The position numbers and the translations under genes were made by a program. 28,629 nucleotides of DNA from Bordetella parapertussis (lineage in GTDB: Bacteria; Pseudomonadota; Gammaproteobacteria; Burkholderiales; Burkholderiaceae_B), in assembly GCA_945862495.1 (NCBI GenBank), contig CAMAYM010000022.1:1-28629 (forward strand), in the 5' to 3' direction. Shown here piece after piece: positions 8,053 through 16,301 of the stretch. The notes beneath the pieces were generated by a model. It made no database searches. It saw only the letters and a program-made list of their open reading frames with translations, and had not been told where the DNA came from. How positions within the stretch are numbered: position 1 is the stretch's first letter; each line of letters opens with the position of its first letter.

Positions 8053-8754
8053 TTAGCTCGCCACGCGAACGATACGTTGCTCAATACGCTTTTCAGGCGT
8101 TGCATTGATCACAATGCGGTGCACGTAAATACCAGGCAAATGAATATTTTCGGGTTCGAGTTCGCCGTTTTCGACAATACGCTCGACCTCGACAACTGTA
8201 AGTTTTCCAGCCATCGCAACGGGCGGATTAAAGTTCCTTGCAGTCTTGCTAAACATCAAATTACCGCTGCGGTCTGCCACTTCGGCTTTGACCAAGGACA
8301 CCTCAGGTACCAAGGCGCGTTCCATGATGTACTGCTGCCCATCAAACTCGCGGACTTCTTTACCCTCAGCCACGATCGTACCGACGCCCGTTTTAGTAAA
8401 AAAGGCTGGGATTCCAGAACCACCTGCGCGCAAACGCTCAGCCAACGTGCCCTGCGGCGTAAACTCAAGCTCCAACTCACCTGATAGGTATTGACGCTCA
8501 AATTCTTTGTTCTCACCGACATAGGAAGCAATCATGCGACGCACTTGTCTGGATTCGAGCAAAATCCCCAGGCCAAACCCGTCCACGCCCGCGTTGTTGC
8601 TGATGCAAGTCAAGTTTTGAACGCCGAGATCCTTGACGGCGGCGATCAAGGCCTCCGGAATCCCACATAGTCCGAAACCACCTACCGCGATTGTCTGACC
8701 GTCTTTCAAAATACCGGTCAACGCGTCTTTTGCACTCGGATACAGCTTGTTCAT
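8053..8754 (-). CDS. scoA: 3-oxoacid CoA-transferase subunit A
   Basis: The 233-residue A subunit pairs with ScoB to form the CoA-transferase. It has the glycine-rich CoA-binding segment AVGGFGLCGIPE (about residues 23-34), the NNAGVDGFGLG loop, TPQGTLAERLRAGG, and the LPGIYV signature near the C-terminus. Together these point to the SCOT branch rather than other family I transferases. The start has an AGGAG ribosome site 9 nt upstream. It lies downstream of an acyl-CoA thioesterase gene on the same strand, and the set can interconvert and release short acyl-CoAs from ketone-body or branched-chain catabolism. Confidence 0.94.
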   Translation of the reverse strand: MNKLYPSAKDALTGILKDGQTIAVGGFGLCGIPEALIAAVKDLGVQNLTCISNNAGVDGFGLGILLESRQVRRMIASYVGENKEFERQYLSGELELEFTPQGTLAERLRAGGSGIPAFFTKTGVGTIVAEGKEVREFDGQQYIMERALVPEVSLVKAEVADRSGNLMFSKTARNFNPPVAMAGKLTVVEVERIVENGELEPENIHLPGIYVHRIVINATPEKRIEQRIVRVAS

Positions 8755-8787
8755 CAGAACAACTCCTAAAAGGTCACCTAGATTCGA

Positions 8788-9249
8788 TTATCGACGATTT
8801 ATACAGCTTGCCAAGGCCTTTAAGACGTCCTCAGGCCAGGGATGCCCGCGGTTTAACTCAAAATCCATCCAAACCATGATCGACTTTCCCTGCGCGCAAA
8901 GTTCAAGCCTGTCGGGGTGCACCAAAGATAAGTCAACCGCATGCTCCATGCTAGAGCGTCCAATCCGTTCCACGCGATGGCTTACCCGAACAAGAGCGGG
9001 ATACGTAATCGGTTTTTTAAAATCACACGCGCAATGCACCACCACTGGACTATAACGGGCGTTTTGCTGCACACGGCCCTCCACAAACATCCTGATGCGC
9101 CCTTCTTCCATATAGCGAAAATAGTTAGCGTTATTGAGATGATTGAGCGCATCGGCATCCGCCCAGCGCATCGGCAGGTCAAAGTCAAAAATATCACCCA
9201 CCTCAAGCGTGCGGGTCGATCCGTCGGGTTGCACCACAGTCTTCTCCAT
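8788..9249 (-). CDS. Acyl-CoA thioesterase, 4HBT hot-dog family
   Basis: This 153-residue single hot-dog domain protein has the 4-hydroxybenzoyl-CoA thioesterase-type motif RWADADALNHLNNANYFRYME at about residues 28-48; its Asp and Asn side chains lie at the usual catalytic edge, followed by the long helix. Proteins of this size hydrolyse acyl-CoA thioesters to free acid and CoA in the cytoplasm; the chain length preferred cannot be read from the sequence. It is the first gene of the minus-strand series leading into scoA-scoB and is divergent from the ETF-QO gene. The gap to scoA is 33 bp. Confidence 0.85.
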   Translation of the reverse strand: MEKTVVQPDGSTRTLEVGDIFDFDLPMRWADADALNHLNNANYFRYMEEGRIRMFVEGRVQQNARYSPVVVHCACDFKKPITYPALVRVSHRVERIGRSSMEHAVDLSLVHPDRLELCAQGKSIMVWMDFELNRGHPWPEDVLKALASCINRR

Positions 9250-9365
9250 AAAAACAGCGAAAGGGTGAGTTCATGCCTTTGCAAGTCTGGCAGCCGTCAA
9301 ACGCCTCACGCGTGCAATACAATCCCTTTCAATCAAACATCATACTTGGAAGCAGGGAGACTCTC
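9250..9365. promoter_or_regulatory. Divergent promoter region, thioesterase-sco operon / ETF-QO gene
   Basis: This 116-bp gap separates divergent genes, so it must hold both promoters. A TACAAT at 9318-9323 could serve as a -10 for the plus-strand ETF-QO gene, but no good -35 accompanies it. GGGAG just before 9366 is a good ribosome site for ETF-QO. No clear operator dyad is visible. Confidence 0.35.
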
Positions 9366-11012
9366 ATGTCCGAACGTGAATCGATGGAATACGACGTTGT
9401 CGTCATAGGTGGCGGCCCAGGCGGCCTGGCGACAGCCATCCGGCTCAAACAACTTGCCGCAGAGCGCAACCACGAGATTTCGGTCTGTGTGCTTGAAAAA
9501 GGCAGTGAGATCGGCGCCCACATTTTGTCTGGCGCTATCATGGATCCCAAGGCGCTGACCGAACTGCTGCCCGACTGGAAAGCCATGGGTGCGCCGCTCA
9601 ATACAGCGGTCACCGAAGATGAATTCCTGTTTTTATCCCCAACTGGATCACAAAAAACACCCAACTGGCTGCTGCCAGAGTGTTTTCAAAACCACGGCAA
9701 CTACATTGTTAGCTTAGGCAGTGTTGCTCGCTGGATGGGCGAGCAAGCCGAAGCCCTTGGCGTTGAGATCTTCCCCGGCTTTGCCGCGGCCGAGGTTCTT
9801 TATGACGATAAAGGCGCTGTGCGCGGTATAGCCACAGGCGATATGGGCGTGGGTCGCGATGGTCAACCCACTGATCAATATCAACAGGGTATGGAGCTTC
9901 ACGCCAAATACACCATCTTCGCCGAAGGCGCGCGCGGTCAGCTCGGCCGTCAGCTCATCGAAAAATTCAAACTCGACCAGAACCGCGATCCACAAAGTTA
10001 CGGCATTGGGATCAAAGAACTTTGGGAAGTCGAACCCTCCAAATCTCGTCCGGGTCTAGTCGTGCATACTGCCGGCTGGCCACTGGATGCGGATACGTAT
10101 GGCGGCTCCTTCCTTTATCACCTCAAAGACAATCTGGTCGCTGTCGGCATGGTGGTCGGTCTGGATTACGCCAACCCTTGGATTTCGCCCTTTGAGGAAT
10201 TTCAGCGCTACAAGACGCATCCAGCTATCCGCGGCACCTTCGAGGGTGGCAAACGCATCGCCTATGGCGCGCGTGCGATTACCGCAGGCGGTTTATTGTC
10301 CTTGCCCAAGCTGGTGTTCCCAGGTGGCGCACTGGTTGGCTGCGAAGCAGGGTTCTTGAATGCGTCACGCATCAAAGGCAGTCACGCCGCGATCAAATCC
10401 GGCATGATGGCCGCCGAAGCCGCGTTCGACGCCTTGGTCGCCGAACGCAGCCACGACGAGCTACCCGCCTACCCCGCTGCGTTTGAACGCTCATGGCTAC
10501 ATACTGAGCTCAACAAGGCACGCAACTTTAAGCAATGGTTTAAAAAAGGCCGTTCAATTGGCACACTGATGACCGGCATCGAGCAATGGCTGCTCAAGGG
10601 CAATATGCCCTGGACCATCCATCGCGACAAACCAGACTACGCCTGCCTCAAGCCGGCCGCAGATTGCGTCAAAATCGATTATCCAAAACCAGATGGTGTG
10701 CTGACCTTTGATCGACTGAGCTCGGTGTTTATCTCCAACACCAACCATGAGGAAAATCAGCCGATTCATCTGACACTCAAAGATGCCTCCGTCCCTGTGT
10801 CCATCAACTTGGCTAAGTTCGCCGGTCCAGAGGCACGCTACTGCCCGGCAGGGGTCTACGAATACGTTAAGGATGATCAGGGCGCGGATCGTTTGCAAAT
10901 CAATGCGCAAAACTGCGTACATTGCAAAACCTGCGACATCAAAGACCCCACACAAAACATCGTCTGGGTCACACCGCAAGGTGGTGAAGGTCCGGTCTAT
11001 ACCGGCATGTAA
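9366..11012 (+). CDS. Electron transfer flavoprotein-ubiquinone oxidoreductase
   Basis: ETF-QO passes electrons from reduced ETF, and so from acyl-CoA dehydrogenases, to ubiquinone at the inner membrane. The 548-residue protein has the N-terminal FAD-binding dinucleotide fold (VVVIGGGPGGLATA, about 10-23), the middle ubiquinone-binding region, and a C-terminal [4Fe-4S] domain with C493, C517, C520 and C523 (CPAG and CVHCKTCDIKDP). The start at 9366 (MSERESMEYD) has a GGGAG ribosome site; the frame is open 31 codons further upstream, but that stretch lacks conserved features and carries the promoter region. etfBA are not nearby. It begins a plus-strand group with a cupin and an esterase. Confidence 0.96.
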   Translation: MSERESMEYDVVVIGGGPGGLATAIRLKQLAAERNHEISVCVLEKGSEIGAHILSGAIMDPKALTELLPDWKAMGAPLNTAVTEDEFLFLSPTGSQKTPNWLLPECFQNHGNYIVSLGSVARWMGEQAEALGVEIFPGFAAAEVLYDDKGAVRGIATGDMGVGRDGQPTDQYQQGMELHAKYTIFAEGARGQLGRQLIEKFKLDQNRDPQSYGIGIKELWEVEPSKSRPGLVVHTAGWPLDADTYGGSFLYHLKDNLVAVGMVVGLDYANPWISPFEEFQRYKTHPAIRGTFEGGKRIAYGARAITAGGLLSLPKLVFPGGALVGCEAGFLNASRIKGSHAAIKSGMMAAEAAFDALVAERSHDELPAYPAAFERSWLHTELNKARNFKQWFKKGRSIGTLMTGIEQWLLKGNMPWTIHRDKPDYACLKPAADCVKIDYPKPDGVLTFDRLSSVFISNTNHEENQPIHLTLKDASVPVSINLAKFAGPEARYCPAGVYEYVKDDQGADRLQINAQNCVHCKTCDIKDPTQNIVWVTPQGGEGPVYTGM

Positions 11013-11034
11013 CGTGTAACTGCCTCGGGAAACA

Positions 11035-11328
11035 ATGATCATGACAACACGTCCTCAAGCCACGCCCACGACTCAGATCGACAACGACCGCGTCATTGTC
11101 ACCGAATGGCGTTTCGCGCCGGGTGCCGAAACAGGCTGGCACACGCATGGCCACGATTACGTGGTGGTGCCGACCACTAACGGCCTGCTTCATCTGGAAA
11201 CGCCGGACGGCCTCAAGGAGTTTCCCTTGGTGCTTGGCAAGTCCTACACCCGCGGCGCCGGCGTCAACCACAACGTCATCAACGCCAGCGATCACGAGGT
11301 TGTGTTTGTAGAGATCGAAATACGCTAA
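11035..11328 (+). CDS. Small cupin-domain protein
   Basis: This 97-residue protein is essentially one cupin barrel: cupin motif 1 is seen in PGAETGWHTHGHDYVVV (two His, with one more polar ligand) and motif 2 around GKSYTRGAGVNHNVIN. The conserved His residues suggest a bound divalent metal. Substrate and reaction are unknown; small cupins may be dioxygenases, isomerases or binding proteins. The start could be at 11035 or two codons later at 11041; GGGAA precedes both. It follows ETF-QO by 22 bp and precedes the esterase by 34 bp, so co-transcription is likely. Confidence 0.8.
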   Translation: MIMTTRPQATPTTQIDNDRVIVTEWRFAPGAETGWHTHGHDYVVVPTTNGLLHLETPDGLKEFPLVLGKSYTRGAGVNHNVINASDHEVVFVEIEIR

Positions 11329-11362
11329 ATCCTGTCTCAATCCCTTTTACGGAAAAAATGAC

Positions 11363-12298
11363 ATGCTCGATCCACAAGCCAAGGCCCTGATTGATCTCGT
11401 TGTTGAAAAAGGGATCCCCCCAGTCCACACAACCGAGCCAGTGCAAGCTCGGAAGTTCTACGCCGAGCGACGCTTTTTTAGCCAGCCCGATCCGCCAGAG
11501 GTTGCTCAGGCTTTGAACACCAAGGTTCCCGGTCCGGCAGGTGCGATCACCGTGCGCCATTACCGACCACTCGGCACGACACCGGCCACGATCTTGCCTG
11601 CCCTTGTTTACTACCATGGCGGTGGTCATGTCATCGGCGATCTTGAGACACACGATGTGCTGTGTCGCACGCTTTCCAATCAGGCCCAGTGCGCCGTTTT
11701 TTCCGTCGACTATCGACTCGCTCCCGAGCACATTTTTCCTGCTGCTGCGGATGACTGTATCGCTGCAACCAAATGGGTGCATGCCCACGCTTCCACATTA
11801 CAAATTGATGCCACGCGGATTGCAGTGGGTGGCGATAGCGCAGGCGGCCAACTGGCGGCAGTCGTTGCTTTGGCGCTCAAACAAGACGGCGCCTTCAAGC
11901 CCGTTTTGCAACTGCTGATCTACCCCGTGACCGATGCGAGCTGCGAGCGCGACTCAATGCGCACCAATGGCCAGGGTTATTTGCTCACCCGAGATTCGAT
12001 GGATTACTTTTACGGACATTACATGCCTGAGACGTGGATGCGCCAAGACTGGCGCGCCTCGCCGATGCTGGCCAAAGACCACTCCGGTTTGCCGCCTGCC
12101 TTTGTGCTCACAGCCGGGTACGATCCCTTGCGTGATGAGGGCTATGCCTATGCCGACAAGCTATCGACCGCGGGTGTCCCCACGCAATATGTGTGCTTTG
12201 AGCGTCAGATTCATGGCTTTGTCCCGCTAGGTCGGATTCTCGACGAAGCCAACACAGCCGTCAAACTTTGCGCCCAGGCCCTACGCGACCGGTTTTGA
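11363..12298 (+). CDS. Alpha/beta hydrolase, hormone-sensitive-lipase-type esterase
   Basis: The 311-residue protein has the HSL (family IV) esterase signatures: the oxyanion HGGG at residues 85-88, the nucleophile S159 in GGDSAGG, D254 in GYDPLRDEG, and H284 in HGF. Such cytoplasmic carboxylesterases cleave short-chain esters; the natural substrate is not evident. The protein has no signal peptide. The gene ends the ETF-QO/cupin series, 7 bp before a strong hairpin terminator. An AT-rich A-run with GGAAAAAA precedes the start. Confidence 0.9.
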   Translation: MLDPQAKALIDLVVEKGIPPVHTTEPVQARKFYAERRFFSQPDPPEVAQALNTKVPGPAGAITVRHYRPLGTTPATILPALVYYHGGGHVIGDLETHDVLCRTLSNQAQCAVFSVDYRLAPEHIFPAAADDCIAATKWVHAHASTLQIDATRIAVGGDSAGGQLAAVVALALKQDGAFKPVLQLLIYPVTDASCERDSMRTNGQGYLLTRDSMDYFYGHYMPETWMRQDWRASPMLAKDHSGLPPAFVLTAGYDPLRDEGYAYADKLSTAGVPTQYVCFERQIHGFVPLGRILDEANTAVKLCAQALRDRF

Positions 12299-12304
12299 TT
12301 GAGC

Positions 12305-12338
12305 AAAAAATGAGACAGCCCTCGGGCTGTCTCATTTT
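12305..12338. terminator. Bidirectional intrinsic terminator between convergent esterase and FAH-family genes
   Basis: AATGAGACAGCC, a CTCG loop and GGCTGTCTCATT make a perfect 12-bp stem flanked by an A-run on one side and a T-run on the other. It therefore works for the plus-strand esterase and for the minus-strand FAH-family gene ending at 12356. Confidence 0.93.
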
Positions 12339-12355
12339 TGTCCAAATTGTCAGTC

Positions 12356-13207
12356 TTATTTTTTAAACGCGATCACTTCCTGACGCTGCTCGCCCAGACC
12401 CTGAATACCCAGCGTCATGACGTCACCCGCTTTGAGATAGCGAGGCTTGGGTTTGACGCCCATACCAACACCGGGAGGCGTACCCGTCGTGATGATGTCA
12501 CCTGGCATCAGAGTCATGAATTCGCTGACATAGCTCACAATCGTGGCCACATCAAAAATCATGGTCTGCGTGTTGCCCGTCTGAAAACGCTTGCCGTTCA
12601 CATCGAGCCACATATCCAGTTTTTGTGGATCTTTGATTTCGTCGGTCGTGACCAACCAGGGGCCAACGGGACCAAAGGTATCGCAGCCTTTGCCCTTGTC
12701 CCAGGTACCACCTCGCTCGAGTTGATACTCGCGCTCAGAAACATCGTTGACCAGGCAATACCCTGCAACATATTTCAGTGCGTCTTTCTTGCTGACGTAT
12801 CGGGCTTTTTTACCAATCACGAAAGCGAGCTCGACTTCCCAGTCTGACTTTTTGGAGCCTTTGGGCAACATCACCTTGTCATTGGGACCGGACAAACTGG
12901 TGTCGGCCTTAAAGAAAATGATGGGCTCTTTTGGACAGGGCATACCGGCTTCTGCCGCATGATCCGAGTAGTTCAAACCAATGGCCAGAAACTTGCCGAC
13001 ATTGGCGAGTGGTACGCCATAGCGTGGCTTGCCTTTGACCAGTGGCAATGTACTCGTCTTGATTTTGGCGAGCTTGGCGAGTGCGGCTGAGGACAGCTGC
13101 TCGGTGGTGATGTCTGACACCACGCCAGACAAGTCGCGTAACTTGCCTTCTTTGTCGATCAGGCCGGGCTTTTCTTTGCATTTTGCGCCGTAACGTACGA
13201 GTTTCAT
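12356..13207 (-). CDS. Fumarylacetoacetate hydrolase family protein
   Basis: This 283-residue protein has a short N-terminal domain (about 1-65) and the FAH catalytic domain: AIGLNYSDHA, FFKADTSLSGP, the metal-binding acidic residues E124 and E126 (DWEVELAFVIGKK) and D155 (LVNDVSERE), GPWLVT, and TGTPPGVG. Members cleave or decarboxylate acyl-pyruvates, or open 2-keto-3-deoxy sugar acids and ureidoglycolate; this sequence has the length of the 2-hydroxyhepta-2,4-diene-1,7-dioate isomerase-like and ureidoglycolate lyase-like group. The exact substrate cannot be set. GGAG ribosome site 7 nt before the ATG. It follows the CopD-like gene by 71 bp. Confidence 0.88.
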   Translation of the reverse strand: MKLVRYGAKCKEKPGLIDKEGKLRDLSGVVSDITTEQLSSAALAKLAKIKTSTLPLVKGKPRYGVPLANVGKFLAIGLNYSDHAAEAGMPCPKEPIIFFKADTSLSGPNDKVMLPKGSKKSDWEVELAFVIGKKARYVSKKDALKYVAGYCLVNDVSEREYQLERGGTWDKGKGCDTFGPVGPWLVTTDEIKDPQKLDMWLDVNGKRFQTGNTQTMIFDVATIVSYVSEFMTLMPGDIITTGTPPGVGMGVKPKPRYLKAGDVMTLGIQGLGEQRQEVIAFKK

Positions 13208-13278
13208 TGCTTCTCCTTGGTTGAATGCCTTCGCAATTTAACAGCTAACACGAAGACGAATCAATCCATCACATAGAT

Positions 13279-13737
13279 TTAGAAATAACGTCCGCCTGCA
13301 CCGATCACGACGGTGATGAGACCAAGCACAAGATTCGTCAACATCAGCATACGGATTTGCCCAAGTGCCTGGGCACCCACGGGCCAATGTTTATCCGCGA
13401 CGGCCGCCTTGAGCTTTTTGAAGGGACTCGCATAGATGTAACCAAAAATGACTGTCATCACAACAGCGATCAGCAGCATCGCATGCACATGGGGGCCAAG
13501 CTTGGCTTGAGAACCCATCAGCGAAATCAAACCAAAGCCAGTGAGATACAACACCACGATTGAGACTTTGACCCAAATAAAAAATCGCTTAAAGACCCCA
13601 CACAAAAGCGTCAAACGCTCTGGAGGTTGCAGCACCTCTGCTGCAGTAGGACGCAGTGCACTGTGCGCGAAAAACATTCCACCCACCCAAATTAACGCAG
13701 CTAACAAATGCAACACAATCAAAATCGCAATTGACAT
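13279..13737 (-). CDS. CopD-like four-helix membrane protein
   Basis: This 152-residue protein has four predicted membrane helices (about residues 3-23, 48-72, 82-104 and 127-149). The first carries the HLLAALIWVGGMFFAH pattern of CopD/YebC-like membrane domains, where His residues at the helix ends may bind copper or haem. Another His pair occurs at HVHAML. CopD-type proteins are linked to copper handling, but stand-alone domains of this size have no settled role. A GGAG ribosome site lies 6-7 nt before the ATG. No copper genes flank it. Confidence 0.72.
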   Translation of the reverse strand: MSIAILIVLHLLAALIWVGGMFFAHSALRPTAAEVLQPPERLTLLCGVFKRFFIWVKVSIVVLYLTGFGLISLMGSQAKLGPHVHAMLLIAVVMTVIFGYIYASPFKKLKAAVADKHWPVGAQALGQIRMLMLTNLVLGLITVVIGAGGRYF

Positions 13738-13791
13738 GATGATCTCCAGAATAGTCTTACCGCAGTCTACCCTTCATTTGATTTGCGCAAC

Positions 13792-13818
13792 AAAAAAGGG
13801 TCTCATTTGAGACCCTTT
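13792..13818 (-). terminator. Intrinsic terminator after acs
   Basis: AAAGGGTCTCA and TGAGACCCTTT (13795-13818) make an 11-bp stem with a 2-nt nominal (in practice 4-nt) loop. Read on the minus strand the stem is followed by a run of six Ts, 31 bp after the acs stop. It separates acs from the CopD-like gene downstream. Confidence 0.92.
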
Positions 13819-13848
13819 AAACCTACACCTCATGTGGCTATTCCGTAT

Positions 13849-15828
13849 TTATACAGGTGTAAATAGCTGATCCAAAATCGCCGGATTTTCCAGAGTGGAA
13901 ACATCCTGTGTGACTTTTTCACCTTTGGCCACTACACGCAACAAACGTCGCATAATTTTGCCTGAGCGTGTTTTGGGTAAGTTGTCACCAAAGCGAATTT
14001 CTTTTGGTTTGGCGATCGGTCCGATTTCTTTGGCGACCCAATTGCGTAACTCTTTGCCAAGCGCAATCGCCTCGTCGCCTTCGGGACGCGTACGCTTGAG
14101 CACGACAAACGCCACGACCGCCTCACCGGTGGTGTCATCAGGACGTCCCACGACAGCCGCCTCTGCCACCATCGGATGAGCCACCAAGGCAGACTCAACC
14201 TCCATCGTTCCCAAGCGATGACCTGAAACGTTTAACACGTCATCAATACGGCCCATGATCCAGAAACAGCCATCCTTGTCGCATTGGGCACCATCGCCCG
14301 CAAGGTAATAGCCACCAAGTTCTGGCGGGAAATAACTCTTCACAAAACGATCGGGATCGCCCCAGATATTTCGAATCATCGATGGCCAGGGACGCTTGAT
14401 CACCAGAAAGCCCCCATGCCCCGCTTCAACATCCCCACCCGTCTCATCCACAATAGCAGCCGTGATGCCAGGCAAGCGCGTGGTACAAGAACCCGGCTTG
14501 AGTGAGGTGGCACCAGGCAATGGCGTAATCATGTGCCCACCTGTCTCAGTCTGCCACCACGTATCGACAATCGGGCAACGACCGCCCCCGACATTGTTGT
14601 GATACCACATCCATGCCTCAGGATTGATGGGCTCACCGACTGAACCCAGCAAACGCAAACTATTCAAGTCGTAGGATTTTGGATGATGCGCTGCGGTGGC
14701 TTCAGAGGCCTTGATCAACGAACGAATCGCCGTAGGTGCTGTATAGAAGATTGTCGCTTTGTGATCCTGAATCATTTTCCAGAAACGGCCTGCATCCGGA
14801 TAGGTCGGCACACCTTCAAACACAATCTGTGTCATGCCAGCAGCCAACGGACCATAGGCGATATACGTGTGGCCCGTCACCCAGCCCACATCGGCCGTAC
14901 ACCAGAACACATCGTTCGCCTTAGCATCAAAGACCCACTTCATGGTCATTTTTGCCCAGAGCAAATAACCACCAGAAGCGTGCTGCACACCCTTTGGTTT
15001 GCCAGTCGAACCCGAGGTATACAAAATAAACAGCGGATGCTCCGCATTGACCGGTACGGCGGGGCACTCTTTGGCCTGATTTTCCAACAGAGCGTCCATC
15101 CAAATGTCACGCTTGGCATCCCAGGCAATCTTGCCGCCGGTGCGCTTGTAGACAACGACATGTCGCACAGCCTCACAACCGCCCATGCCAAGGGCCTCGT
15201 CGACCGCCGGCTTGAGCGCGATCGCGCGGCCGCCGCGCATCTGCTCGTCGGCGGTAATCACGAGTGTGGCACCCACGTCGGTAATGCGTTCGTGCAAGCT
15301 TTTGGAAGAAAAGCCACCAAACACGACCGAGTGCGTAATCCCGAGTCGGGCGCAAGCCTGCATCGCGACAACGGCCTCGACCGACATAGGCAAATAAATA
15401 ATCGAGCGGTCGCCGGCCTTGTAGCCAAGCGATTTCAAGCCATTTGCAAACTGGCACACGCGTTCGTAAAGCTGCTGGTAAGTGACCTTTTGAACCTCAC
15501 CACTGTCCGACTCGAAAATGATCGCGACTTTATTCGCATTGCCATTGTTCAAATTCACATCCAGACAGTTTGCAGACACGTTGAGCTCGCCGTCACCAAA
15601 CCACTCATAAAAAGGCGCGCGCGACTCGTCGAGTACCTTGGTAAAGGGCTTATTCCACTGCAACTCTTCACGTGCAAGACGCCCCCAAAAACCTTCCGGG
15701 TCCCGATCGGATTCCTCCAGCAGCGCCGCATAGCCAGCGGCATGCGAGACATTGGCTTGCTTGGCGAATTCCGCTGGAGGTGGAAAAACGCGCGTCTCGA
15801 TCATTGTTGATTCAATCGAATTAGACAT
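13849..15828 (-). CDS. acs: Acetyl-CoA synthetase (AMP-forming)
   Basis: Acs activates acetate to acetyl-CoA through acetyl-AMP. The 659-residue length is typical. Visible motifs are the N-terminal ACAS domain (FWGRLAREEL), the ATP loop YTSGSTGKPKGVQH, the WWQTETGG active-site motif, the NVSGHRLGT hinge, and PKTRSGK near the C-terminus, whose Lys624 is the residue reversibly acetylated by protein acetyltransferases (Salmonella K609). The start at 15828 has GGAG at a long 10-nt spacing; an in-frame ATG eight codons later has a weaker site. It lies 65 bp after the HbpS-like gene, and prpE, hbpS-like and acs may form one transcription unit ending at the 13.8-kb terminator. Confidence 0.97.
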   Translation of the reverse strand: MSNSIESTMIETRVFPPPAEFAKQANVSHAAGYAALLEESDRDPEGFWGRLAREELQWNKPFTKVLDESRAPFYEWFGDGELNVSANCLDVNLNNGNANKVAIIFESDSGEVQKVTYQQLYERVCQFANGLKSLGYKAGDRSIIYLPMSVEAVVAMQACARLGITHSVVFGGFSSKSLHERITDVGATLVITADEQMRGGRAIALKPAVDEALGMGGCEAVRHVVVYKRTGGKIAWDAKRDIWMDALLENQAKECPAVPVNAEHPLFILYTSGSTGKPKGVQHASGGYLLWAKMTMKWVFDAKANDVFWCTADVGWVTGHTYIAYGPLAAGMTQIVFEGVPTYPDAGRFWKMIQDHKATIFYTAPTAIRSLIKASEATAAHHPKSYDLNSLRLLGSVGEPINPEAWMWYHNNVGGGRCPIVDTWWQTETGGHMITPLPGATSLKPGSCTTRLPGITAAIVDETGGDVEAGHGGFLVIKRPWPSMIRNIWGDPDRFVKSYFPPELGGYYLAGDGAQCDKDGCFWIMGRIDDVLNVSGHRLGTMEVESALVAHPMVAEAAVVGRPDDTTGEAVVAFVVLKRTRPEGDEAIALGKELRNWVAKEIGPIAKPKEIRFGDNLPKTRSGKIMRRLLRVVAKGEKVTQDVSTLENPAILDQLFTPV

Positions 15829-15893
15829 AAAAGGGAGTCTCCTCTTTCATCCGGTAGGATGTGGGTTTTATTAATGCAAGTTAATGACGACAA

Positions 15894-16301
15894 TTAAATT
15901 TTTAAGGCTGCAATTCCGGCCGCGGCAATCTGAGCATCCTCGTGGGACTGCACGCCCGATACACCAACCGCTCCGATCGTGACGCCATCCACAAGAATCG
16001 GCAAACCACCTTCTAGCATGCCCTGTAACAAAGGAGCGGACAAAAAGGACATTCGCCCTTTGTTAATCACATCCTCGTAAATCTTGGACTCACGAGCGCC
16101 CATCGCCGCTGTATGCGCCTTGGCCGGCGCAATATAGGCCGAAATCGTGTTGGCGCCATCCAGACGCTGCATGCCGAGCATGTGTCCGCCGTCATCCACC
16201 ACAGCGATCGTCACGGCCCATTTATGTTGATGGGCATGGGCTTTCGCCGCGTCAAGAATCAGTGAAACATCTGCATCGGTCAATACAACTTTGGTTTTCA
16301 T
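15894..16301 (-). CDS. GlcG/HbpS-like haem-binding-family protein
   Basis: This 135-residue single domain has AVTIAVVDDGGHMLGMQRLDGA and KAHTAAMGARES, hallmarks of the GlcG/HbpS (DUF336) fold. GlcG is encoded with glycolate oxidase genes; HbpS binds haem and senses redox stress; homologues also sit in propanediol and corrinoid-related loci (PduO C-terminal domain). Its ATG overlaps the prpE stop as ATGA, so it is very likely translated with propionyl-CoA synthetase. It has no signal peptide and is presumably cytoplasmic. The role in propionate or acetate activation is unknown. Confidence 0.85.
   Translation of the reverse strand: MKTKVVLTDADVSLILDAAKAHAHQHKWAVTIAVVDDGGHMLGMQRLDGANTISAYIAPAKAHTAAMGARESKIYEDVINKGRMSFLSAPLLQGMLEGGLPILVDGVTIGAVGVSGVQSHEDAQIAAAGIAALKI

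Noticed and set aside
9273..9365. 31-residue N-terminal extension of ETF-QO
   Set aside because: It covers the divergent promoter gap and lacks conserved residues; the ATG at 9366 has a good GGGAG site.
14683..15810. A 375-codon open frame on the plus strand opposite acs
   Set aside because: It lies wholly antisense to the fully conserved acs gene, has no ribosome site or recognisable domain, and is rich in His/Arg as expected for a codon-mirror shadow.
15834..15842. GGAGTCTCC palindrome before acs as an operator
   Set aside because: Only 4-bp arms, and it coincides with the acs ribosome site, which explains its sequence.
15848..15861. CATCC-GGTA-GGATG hairpin between the HbpS-like gene and acs
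   Set aside because: Only 5 bp and no T-tract, so not supported as a terminator.
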